DNA of 36,866 bases, from positions 1 through 36,866 of the forward strand of contig JAUYIQ010000059.1 in assembly GCA_030688205.1 (NCBI GenBank), read 5' to 3'. This document shows positions 30,132 through 36,596 of this stretch, in pieces (the stretch's first letter is position 1; each line of letters opens with the position of its first letter). Under the pieces are notes generated by a model. That model saw nothing but the letters and a program-made list of their open reading frames with translations. It was not told where the DNA came from and did not search any database. A program made the translations under genes and the position numbers. The stretch is from Candidatus Curtissbacteria bacterium (GTDB lineage Bacteria; Patescibacteriota; Microgenomatia; Curtissbacterales; GWA2-41-24).

Positions 30132-30620
30132 GTGATTTGTCCGTTTTGTTCTAATGATTTTTCGCGGGTTATAGATAAACGTGAAGGTGACGGTGGCAAG
30201 ACTACCAGACGTAGACGAGAGTGCCAAAAATGTAGTCGCCGATTCACAACTTTTGAAAGAGTCGAAACGCTTGATCTTCTAATAATCAAAAAAGAAGGGA
30301 AAAGAGAACCTTTCGACCGAATAAAGCTAAGAAGCGGTATAATCAAAGCTTGCGAAAAAAGGCCTGTTTCAGCAGGAGAAATTGAAAGAATTCTGGATGA
30401 GATTGAAGCTGAGCTTAGGAAAAACGCAACAAAAGAAATTTCGAGCAAGAAAATAGGCGATTTAGTTATTAAAAAACTTAAAAAATTAGACGAGGTTGCC
30501 TATATTCGTTTTGCTTCCGTATATAGACAATTTACCGATTTGGCAGATTTTGAAAAAGAACTGTCAAAACTATCAAAAGAACTAAAAACAAAAAATGAAA
30601 ATCAACGGCCGCGAAATTAA
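30132..30620 (+). CDS. nrdR: Transcriptional repressor NrdR
   Basis: This 162-residue protein has the NrdR layout: zinc ribbon C3-x2-C6 and C31-x2-C34 (MICPFC, RRECQKC), the conserved DKREGDGG and RRFTTFERVE, then an ATP-cone (about 46-136, VIKKEGKREPFDRIKL, SSKKIGDLVIKKL, YIRFASVYRQF). NrdR senses (d)ATP and represses ribonucleotide reductase genes. The start is GTG 30132, typical for the family beginning M-x-C. It overlaps nrdJ by 26 nt, so repressor and target are co-transcribed behind NrdR boxes. Confidence 0.96.
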   Translation: MICPFCSNDFSRVIDKREGDGGKTTRRRRECQKCSRRFTTFERVETLDLLIIKKEGKREPFDRIKLRSGIIKACEKRPVSAGEIERILDEIEAELRKNATKEISSKKIGDLVIKKLKKLDEVAYIRFASVYRQFTDLADFEKELSKLSKELKTKNENQRPRN

Positions 30621-33354
30621 AGTAAACACAAGAGATAAAGTTCGCCAAAAGGCGAGAGAACTTGGCAGGAAAATTCCGGCTCCACCCCCGGATCTTATAG
30701 AACCCACCCTAAGCGAGAACGCAGCCTACATTGCCAAAACCCGCTATGCATTCCGTAACGAAAAGGGTGAACCCACGGAAAGCCCGAAAGACATGTTCTG
30801 GAGAATTGCTTATTACATTTCGGCAGCAGACACGATCTACCAAAAAACCAAAAAATCTCATATGGCATCTGCCCGCGAGTTTTACAAACTTATGGCAGCC
30901 CAGAAATTTATCCCAAACACACCGACAATGGTTAACTCTGCAAAAGTCGGCCAATCTCTTTCCGCATGTTTCGTGCTGCCGGTAGAAGATGATATGCAGT
31001 CAATTCTAAAAACAATGTCCAATATGGCAATGATTCACAAGATGGCAGGCGGTACAGGATTTTCATTCTCCAGGCTTAGACCAAAAGACGACATCATTGG
31101 AACCAGCAAAGGTAAGTCGACAGGACCGGTTGCCTTCATGCAGGCATACAACGATGTCTGCAGCCAGATCAGGCAAGGCGGAGTAAGAAGGGGAGCCAAT
31201 ATGGGAATTCTTCACTACACACACCCGGACGTTTTGCGTTTTGCAGTCCACAAGATAGATGAATTTTCACTAACCAATTTCAACATCTCCGTAACAGTTA
31301 CGGAAGACTTTATGGAAAAAGTAAAAGACGATGCCCAGTTCGTAGAGGGAGAAATGAATGTAGATCAAATCATCGAAGAAATCAAAGAAGCATATGCAAT
31401 CCGCGACCTGGATCTCAAAAGTGTCAGAGTAGAAGAAGGAGTTCAGAAGCTATATGAACTTTGCCGCGCAACCCACCAAGGCGAAGGTTACGATCTTGTT
31501 AATCCTCATACACAAAAAGCCACAGACAAACTTAACGCCAAAAAAGTTTTCGATCTGATTACAAAACTTGCATGGCAATATGGTGATCCCGGGATGATTT
31601 TGATAGACAGAGTTAACAACTCCCGCGCAAATCCGACACCAAAAGTTGGTTTAATCGAAGCAACAAATCCTTGTGCCGAACAACCCCTTCTTCCTTACGA
31701 TGCTTGTACTCTGGGTTCAATAAATCTCTCAAAGTTTGTTTACCCTGAGCAAAGTCGAAGGGTCGAAGAAAACATAGAAAAAAGCTTGGAGGCAGTCAAT
31801 TGGACAGAATTAAAAGAGGCAGTTCACACGGCTATTCACTTTTTAGACAACGTTCTGGATATGAACGAATATCCGGTCAAAGAAATCGACGAAATGACTT
31901 CCATGATCAGAAGAGTTGGTCTTGGAGTCATGGGGTGGGCAGACATGCTAATGAAGTTGGAAATAGGCTACAACACGCAAGCAGGTTTTGAACTTGCAGA
32001 AAAAGTCATGCAGTTTGTGCAAAAAGAATCGGATAACGCAAGCTGTGATCTTGCAAAAACAAGAGGTGTCTTCCCTGCCTTTAAGGGTTCAATTTACGAT
32101 AAGCCAAATAGCATCAAACCCAGAAATGGTGCCAGAACAACGATTGCGCCAACAGGAACAATATCACTGCTTGCTGATTGTTCCAGCGGCATCGAACCAC
32201 ACTTTGCGCTAACTTATGCCAAAAACACCATCGAGGGCAAAAGACTTTTTACCACAAACTCCTACTTACTGGAGGCTTTGGAAAAAAGAGATTTGGAAAA
32301 TGATGACTTACTGGCAAAAGTAGAGGAAAACAAAGGTTCTGTGCAGGAACTTTCCGAAATTCCCCAAGACATGCAAAAAACCTTTGTTGTTGCCGGCGAT
32401 ATTGCTCCAAAAGACCATGTTCGAATGGCTGCTGCTTTCCAGAAATACACCGATAACGGGATTTCAAAAACCATCAACTTCCCCAATAAAGCCACTGTCA
32501 ACGATGTTCGTGAAGCATATTGGTTAAGTTATGAACTTGGCTGCAATATGATAACCATTTACAGAGATGGTTCCCGTGTCAAACAAGTTCTCGAAGTTGA
32601 GAAAGGAAAATCTTACTACGATCAACTGGCGGGTAAACGCATTGATGTTCCCCACAAACGACCGACCCCGACAGAGGCATGGGGAATGCGCGTTCGTAAA
32701 AAAGCGGATGTTGGCCACGTTTACACCTCCGTATTCCGGGATGCAGACGGCTCCCCTGTAGAAGTTTTTGTAACAATTGGTAAAACCGGCGGCTATGTCG
32801 CAGGCGCTGCAGAAGTCACCGGAAGACTGGCATCGCGCGCTTTGAAATATGGCGCAAGTCTTGATGAAGTAGCATCGGATCTCATAGGAATCTCATGTGG
32901 TACGCCTTACGGTCTTGGTCCCGAAAGCGTTCTCTCGGCATTCGATGCAGTCGGCAAGTCGCTGATAGAAATTGCCAATGCAAAACAACTCCAACTGCCA
33001 ATTGGAGTGGAAGCTAACCAAACAGTGGAAGAGATGATCCCACAACAACAAAACTTAATTCCCACCAGTCCACCGGCTCCGGCCAATGGACACACAAACG
33101 GCAACGGTCACACCAACGGCAATGGTGCCGGCCATAAACTTGCTTCTTCAAATGGCAACGGTGTAAATTTCCAAATGTCTATTCCCAAAACAGGGGTTAT
33201 GTCCATAGACCCGCTCTTGCTGGCTAGAGCTCAAGAAGAAAAAATAATCGAGAATAAATTTACTGCATGCCCTGATTGTTCCAGTCCGGTTGTTTATAAA
33301 GAAGGCTGCCGTTCCTGCGTTAACCCAACCTGCGGTTGGAGTAAATGCAGCTAG
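30595..33354 (+). CDS. nrdJ: Adenosylcobalamin-dependent (class II) ribonucleotide reductase
   Basis: This 919-residue protein reduces ribonucleotides to deoxyribonucleotides with AdoCbl as radical source. Key cysteines are Cys125 (LSACF), Cys360 in NPCAEQ (thiyl radical) and Cys371, spaced 11 apart as in the Thermotoga type. A TSCPD domain follows (about 725-800), then an Asn/Gly/His-repeat linker (about 828-860) and a six-Cys tail (892, 895, 905, 908, 913, 918) for re-reduction or zinc. Residues 384-389 are translated from a dispersed repeat element (31743-31762). The start overlaps nrdR. The enzyme needs B12, and the adenosyltransferase gene lies 0.7 kb downstream. Confidence 0.96.
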   Translation: MKINGREIKVNTRDKVRQKARELGRKIPAPPPDLIEPTLSENAAYIAKTRYAFRNEKGEPTESPKDMFWRIAYYISAADTIYQKTKKSHMASAREFYKLMAAQKFIPNTPTMVNSAKVGQSLSACFVLPVEDDMQSILKTMSNMAMIHKMAGGTGFSFSRLRPKDDIIGTSKGKSTGPVAFMQAYNDVCSQIRQGGVRRGANMGILHYTHPDVLRFAVHKIDEFSLTNFNISVTVTEDFMEKVKDDAQFVEGEMNVDQIIEEIKEAYAIRDLDLKSVRVEEGVQKLYELCRATHQGEGYDLVNPHTQKATDKLNAKKVFDLITKLAWQYGDPGMILIDRVNNSRANPTPKVGLIEATNPCAEQPLLPYDACTLGSINLSKFVYPEQSRRVEENIEKSLEAVNWTELKEAVHTAIHFLDNVLDMNEYPVKEIDEMTSMIRRVGLGVMGWADMLMKLEIGYNTQAGFELAEKVMQFVQKESDNASCDLAKTRGVFPAFKGSIYDKPNSIKPRNGARTTIAPTGTISLLADCSSGIEPHFALTYAKNTIEGKRLFTTNSYLLEALEKRDLENDDLLAKVEENKGSVQELSEIPQDMQKTFVVAGDIAPKDHVRMAAAFQKYTDNGISKTINFPNKATVNDVREAYWLSYELGCNMITIYRDGSRVKQVLEVEKGKSYYDQLAGKRIDVPHKRPTPTEAWGMRVRKKADVGHVYTSVFRDADGSPVEVFVTIGKTGGYVAGAAEVTGRLASRALKYGASLDEVASDLIGISCGTPYGLGPESVLSAFDAVGKSLIEIANAKQLQLPIGVEANQTVEEMIPQQQNLIPTSPPAPANGHTNGNGHTNGNGAGHKLASSNGNGVNFQMSIPKTGVMSIDPLLLARAQEEKIIENKFTACPDCSSPVVYKEGCRSCVNPTCGWSKCS
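31743..31762 (+). repeat. Dispersed repeat unit inserted in frame in nrdJ
   Basis: CCCTGAGCAAAGTCGAAGGG is an imperfect palindrome matching a repeat that I recall as scattered through many bacterial genomes. It is read in frame as PEQSRR within the otherwise conserved class II RNR, just after NLSKFV. A loop position would tolerate it. Confidence 0.6.
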
Positions 33355-33360
33355 ATCTTA

Positions 33361-33366
33361 TATAAT
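33361..33366 (+). promoter_or_regulatory. -10 box for the pseudouridine synthase gene
   Basis: TATAAT ends 8 nt before ATG 33375, right after the nrdJ stop. Confidence 0.55.
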
Positions 33367-33374
33367 TTCCCTCA

Positions 33375-34052
33375 ATGAGAATAAATAAGTTTTTGGCACA
33401 TGCCGGTGTGGCTTCGCGTCGCAAAGTTGACGAGTTGATTGAAGCAGGCAAAGTCACGGTTAACGCTAAAAGGGCAACACTCGGCCAACAAATAGATCCC
33501 CAAAAAGATGAAATAAAAGTAAATGGCAAACAAATCAAATCTGAAGAAGAATTTGAATACATTATTTTAAATAAACTCAAAAAAGAAACAGTTTTGGAGC
33601 AAGTCAAAACCAAATCGCGCATATACCCGGTAGGAAGACTTGACAAAGAATCGACAGGTCTTATTTTGTTAACTAACGACGGTGAGCTTACAAATCGCCT
33701 AACTCATCCCAGATACCACGTCGAAAAAGTTTACGAAGTTGTCTACCTGGGAAAAGTTGCCGATACGACCATAGGGAGAATAGAAAAGGGGATAGAGCTG
33801 GAAGAAGGCAGAAAAAAAGAAGCGAGAGTAAAAACGTTATCGTCAAATGATCACAAAACAGTTTTAGAAATAACACTTTACGAAGGAAGAAAAAGACAAA
33901 TCAGGAGATTGGCCGAAAAACTTCATCTGCATATTATCGCGCTAAAACGTATTACCATCGGCCCCATAAATTTAGAAGGTCTCGAGTCAGGAAAATTCAG
34001 AAAACTTTCACCTGAGGAAATTTCTGCGTTAAAAAAATCAGCAGGTATTTAA
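33375..34052 (+). CDS. RluB/RsuA-family pseudouridine synthase
   Basis: This 225-residue protein has an N-terminal S4 RNA-binding domain (about 1-48, MRINKFLAHAGVASRRKVDE) and a catalytic domain with GRLDKESTGLILLTNDG, the catalytic Asp being D90. RKRQIRRLAEKLHLHIIALK follows near the end. The family makes pseudouridine in rRNA; RluB (23S) and RsuA (16S) cannot be distinguished safely, though RluB-like seems likelier. Its end overlaps the convergent adenosyltransferase by 4 nt. Confidence 0.93.
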   Translation: MRINKFLAHAGVASRRKVDELIEAGKVTVNAKRATLGQQIDPQKDEIKVNGKQIKSEEEFEYIILNKLKKETVLEQVKTKSRIYPVGRLDKESTGLILLTNDGELTNRLTHPRYHVEKVYEVVYLGKVADTTIGRIEKGIELEEGRKKEARVKTLSSNDHKTVLEITLYEGRKRQIRRLAEKLHLHIIALKRITIGPINLEGLESGKFRKLSPEEISALKKSAGI

Positions 34053-34669
34053 CCTCGCCCCTTCCAAATAACTTCTTTATCACCATCTATCATGTTTGCA
34101 TACCTTGCCAGCATAAAAAACCAATCGGACAAACGATTTATATAGATAATGTCGTTTTTGCTGATTTTCTCCATTCCCGCCAAAGCAACAACAGCCCGTT
34201 CTGCACGACGTGCAACTGTTCTTGCCAAATGCAAATGAGAACCAATTACATTTCCTCCTGGCAAAATAAAATTCCTAAGCTGTGGAAGTTTAGAACTCCA
34301 AAAATCAATCTCTTTCTCCAATCTTTTAATATTTTTGGAATCGACTCGTGGAATTATTACCTTCATACTGTTCGGAGTAGCAAGTCCCGCTCCAAGCGCA
34401 AAAAGTTCTACCTGAACCCTCAAAAGTTTTTCTGCGATTTCATCATAATCACTTGTCATTCTGGGGAGCGGAGCGACTCCAGAATCGATTCTGGACAAGC
34501 CAGAATGACGGTTTATGTCTGCTAAAACAACACCAATTAGCGAATTTAACTCATCAATGGTTCCATAAGCATTAATCCTCGCCGAATTTTTATCGACCCT
34601 TTCGCCTCCAAAAAGAGAAGTAGTGCCACTGTCACCGGTTTTGGTATATATCTTAATCCTCTTTGCCAC
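34049..34669 (-). CDS. Cob(I)alamin adenosyltransferase (PduO/MMAB type)
   Basis: This 206-residue protein begins MAKRIKIYTKTGDSGTTSLF, the PduO-type ATP-binding start, and later has GTIDELNSLIG, RVQVELFALGAGLA, FILPGGNVIGSHLHLARTVARRAER and YINRLSDWFFMLARY. It transfers adenosyl from ATP to cob(I)alamin, making AdoCbl, the cofactor of the nearby class II RNR. I chose GTG 34669 rather than TTG 34684: TACAAT ends exactly 6 nt before it, and PduO proteins start here. About residues 57-76 (RHSGLSRIDSGVAPLPRMT) are encoded by an inserted palindromic element. Confidence 0.93.
   Translation of the reverse strand: MAKRIKIYTKTGDSGTTSLFGGERVDKNSARINAYGTIDELNSLIGVVLADINRHSGLSRIDSGVAPLPRMTSDYDEIAEKLLRVQVELFALGAGLATPNSMKVIIPRVDSKNIKRLEKEIDFWSSKLPQLRNFILPGGNVIGSHLHLARTVARRAERAVVALAGMEKISKNDIIYINRLSDWFFMLARYANMIDGDKEVIWKGRG
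34455..34509. repeat. Nested-palindrome element inserted in frame in the adenosyltransferase gene
   Basis: Terminal inverted repeats GTCATTCTGG (34455-34464) and CCAGAATGAC (34500-34509) are perfect. Within lies an 18 bp perfect palindrome, TCCAGAATCGATTCTGGA (34478-34495). The 55 bp unit resembles dispersed repeats I recall in many candidate-phyla genomes. It is translated without stop, inserting roughly 20 residues between two conserved helices of the PduO fold. Confidence 0.75.
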
Positions 34670-34675
34670 GGCCGA

Positions 34676-34681
34676 ATTGTA
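34676..34681 (-). promoter_or_regulatory. -10 box that fixes the adenosyltransferase start
   Basis: Minus-strand TACAAT, 6 nt before GTG 34669. It would fall inside the coding sequence if the TTG at 34684 were the start. Confidence 0.55.
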
Positions 34682-34702
34682 CAATAAATTATTGACGATT
34701 TC

Positions 34703-35176
34703 CTAAAAACTTTTCTCGAGGCGTTGTGTATCACCTAGCGTTTCGTATGAAGAAACTGTTATCTGGTGATTCCACACAGGCGGGTCTCCAAACTCACCCG
34801 CGCGCTTAGATTCAAAAAAACCGCAAATAACGGTGCGTACATACCTGTTATCCGAACCGGGATACTGGTTGATGATTTCACCCTCTGTCCTAATCCATGC
34901 CGAACGTGTGAACTGATCGTCTGAAAGACTCACTTTAAGTATCGAAAGTTTATCTGTCTTAACAAAATATCCTTCAGTACATACGTTCTTTTCGTTGCGG
35001 ACATTTCCGTATGACAAAAGTTCAATAAGATCTATCTTTTTATATTCCGCTTTTCCGAAAAACTGTCCGTACCTGGATAAATTTATGAGGGAGTACAAAG
35101 AAACCCCCACAAGAGCTATCACAAGCAGCAATTCTACGGCGAGTTTACCGTGATAGAATGACAAAGCACGTCTCAT
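34703..35176 (-). CDS. Membrane-anchored small protein, unknown (possible OB-like outer domain)
   Basis: This 157-residue protein has an N-terminal membrane helix (about 12-33, LAVELLLVIALVGVSLYSLI) and a ~120-residue outside domain with beta-like stretches (NVCTEGYFVKTDKLSILKV, RSAWIRTEGEI, RYVRTVICGFFES). The pattern could be an OB-fold, but there is no diagnostic motif. I recognise no family. Its start lies only 6 bp from the divergent lgt start, so their promoters lie inside each other's coding sequence. A TAACAT 6 nt upstream of the ATG overlaps the first bases of lgt. Confidence 0.65.
   Translation of the reverse strand: MRRALSFYHGKLAVELLLVIALVGVSLYSLINLSRYGQFFGKAEYKKIDLIELLSYGNVRNEKNVCTEGYFVKTDKLSILKVSLSDDQFTRSAWIRTEGEIINQYPGSDNRYVRTVICGFFESKRAGEFGDPPVWNHQITVSSYETLGDTQRLEKSF
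35151..35159 (+). promoter_or_regulatory. Candidate extended -10 for lgt inside the divergent gene
   Basis: TGA-TAGAAT (box 35154-35159) ends 23 nt before ATG 35183 and lies within the N-terminal codons of the opposite gene. A longer leader than usual here, about 17 nt. Confidence 0.4.
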
Positions 35177-35182
35177 ACCATA

Positions 35183-35929
35183 ATGTTACCTGAATCTATA
35201 TCCATAGGTCCATTAACCCTCCACTTTTACGGTTTGATAATCGCAATATCAATATATTTAGGCTGGCTTCTTGCAAAAAGGAGAGCTCCTTTCTATAAAA
35301 TTCCCCCGTCACTTCTCGATGAGCCGATTCTTCTTATTCCTCTGCTGTTCTCGATTATTGGCGCAAGACTCTATCACGTTATGGATTATTGGGACGTTTA
35401 CATCCAAGATCTAAAATCTATTATCTATATCTCAAGTGGTGGATTAGGTATCTGGGGTGCTCTTGCCGGCGCTTTTATTGGATTTTGGATAGTTGCAAAA
35501 GTAAAAAAAATTAACCTTTTAGCACTTTTGGATTTATCGGCCCCATCGCTTCTTCTTGGTCAAGCTATAGGTAGAATAGGGAACTATATTAATCAGGAAG
35601 GTTTCGGTCCACCAACAAATTTGTCATGGGGAGTTTACATAAATCCCGAAAATCGCCCGGCCCAGTTTTTGACATCAACACACTTCCACCCGACATTTTT
35701 CTATGAAGCAATCCTCAATCTTCTTTTCTTCTTTTTGATCTTAAAACTGTCAAAAAGAAAAAGACCCGGTCAAGTTTTCGCACTTTACTTAATTTTATAC
35801 TCCACAGGACGCTTCCTCGTTGAATTCTTCCGAATAGATACTGCAACAATAGATAGCTTCAAAATTGCGCAACTACTTTCAGTCATAACAATTCTTGTTG
35901 GAATGAGACTGCTCGTAAAATTTAAATGA
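35183..35929 (+). CDS. lgt: Prolipoprotein diacylglyceryl transferase
   Basis: This 248-residue polytopic membrane protein has about seven helices and the Lgt signature GRIGNYINQEGFGPPTNLSWGV (about 131-152), with the conserved Arg, Asn, Glu and Gly. HFHPTFFYEAILN and YSTGRFLVEFFRID come later. The enzyme transfers diacylglycerol to the Cys of lipoproteins before signal-peptide cleavage. Its presence shows that this organism makes lipoproteins. Length is slightly short but complete. A strong TGATATAAT promoter for the next gene lies across its 3' end. Confidence 0.95.
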   Translation: MLPESISIGPLTLHFYGLIIAISIYLGWLLAKRRAPFYKIPPSLLDEPILLIPLLFSIIGARLYHVMDYWDVYIQDLKSIIYISSGGLGIWGALAGAFIGFWIVAKVKKINLLALLDLSAPSLLLGQAIGRIGNYINQEGFGPPTNLSWGVYINPENRPAQFLTSTHFHPTFFYEAILNLLFFFLILKLSKRKRPGQVFALYLILYSTGRFLVEFFRIDTATIDSFKIAQLLSVITILVGMRLLVKFK

Positions 35930-35935
35930 TATAAT
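35927..35935 (+). promoter_or_regulatory. Perfect extended -10 for the alpha-CTD-like gene
   Basis: TGA-TATAAT (box 35930-35935) overlaps the lgt stop and ends 10 nt before ATG 35946. Confidence 0.65.
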
Positions 35936-35945
35936 TTCATCAGAA

Positions 35946-36509
35946 ATGGATAGCCCTGATATTTCTCCAAGTAAAGAAGCAAATCCTAATTCCTTTTCAG
36001 GTAAAGTCAGATTACCAACAAGATACGGAGTTATTGAAATCGATATTAAAGATGCAGAAGTGCTTAGAGGTCGAGATATACTTGAAGATTGCTTAGTTCC
36101 CCCTGTCTTACCAAAAGATGAAACTCCTCGTAGGCCAATTGATTACAATCAGGCCCTTTTCAATCTGGGCAGAACGTTTGATGACATGCACGAATTCGAC
36201 CGACAACTTCCATATAGGCCAGGTTTGAGCTGGCAAGATTTAAGAGAGGGACAAATTAGCCAATACGGAGAAGAATCAATATTTACGCTATTACCAGACC
36301 AACACAGAAAACCCGGAATTATAAGAATTTCAAATATATTATTAAGAAATGGAATATATACAAAAGGTGATCTCATGAACAGAAAACAGAAATTAAAAAA
36401 CGCCGGACCCAGCGCAATGAAGGTACTCAATGCCATAAAAGATGTCATATCTGCGCAAAGTAGAATGTCAGCGGATGCAATTCCTTCAGAACAAAAACCT
36501 ACAATTTAA
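35946..36509 (+). CDS. RNA polymerase alpha-CTD-like protein
   Basis: This 187-residue soluble protein has an N-terminal ~100 residues without recognisable family. The C-terminal half (about 115-168) contains IIRISNILLRNGIYTKGDLM, then KNAGPSAMKVLNAIKDVI. This fits the tandem helix-hairpin-helix of the RNA polymerase alpha-subunit C-terminal domain (R-x-x-N-x-L...I-T-x-x-D-L...N-x-G-x-x-S). No alpha N-terminal assembly domain is present, so it is not RpoA. It may be a DNA-binding regulator or a partner of RNAP. It has a perfect extended -10, and lon with a CIRCE-like operator follows. Confidence 0.65.
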   Translation: MDSPDISPSKEANPNSFSGKVRLPTRYGVIEIDIKDAEVLRGRDILEDCLVPPVLPKDETPRRPIDYNQALFNLGRTFDDMHEFDRQLPYRPGLSWQDLREGQISQYGEESIFTLLPDQHRKPGIIRISNILLRNGIYTKGDLMNRKQKLKNAGPSAMKVLNAIKDVISAQSRMSADAIPSEQKPTI

Positions 36510-36513
36510 AGGA

Positions 36514-36542
36514 TTGACACTCATTAGCACTCATGGTATTCT
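36514..36542 (+). promoter_or_regulatory. Distal lon promoter
   Basis: TTGACA (36514-36519, perfect), 17 nt spacer, TATTCT (36537-36542) preceded by TGG (extended -10). It begins 4 nt after the preceding stop. Predicted +1 about 36549. Confidence 0.7.
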
Positions 36543-36551
36543 GATTGCTAA
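36524..36551 (+). promoter_or_regulatory. CIRCE-like HrcA operator upstream of lon
   Basis: TTAGCACTC (36524-36532) is an exact CIRCE half-site. GATTGCTAA (36543-36551) matches the other half, GAGTGCTAA, at 8 of 9 positions. The spacer is 10 nt instead of the usual 9. It covers the spacer, -10 and start point of the distal promoter, so HrcA binding would block it. Confidence 0.65.
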
Positions 36552-36580
36552 TCTCAGTAAGCCAAAAGGCTTCCTGTTGA

Positions 36581-36589
36581 TGGTAGAAT
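36581..36589 (+). promoter_or_regulatory. Proximal extended -10 for lon
   Basis: TGG-TAGAAT (box 36584-36589) ends 7 nt before ATG 36597. With the distal promoter this gives lon a constitutive leaderless and a repressible led transcript, if both work. Confidence 0.5.
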
Positions 36590-36596
36590 ATAACCT

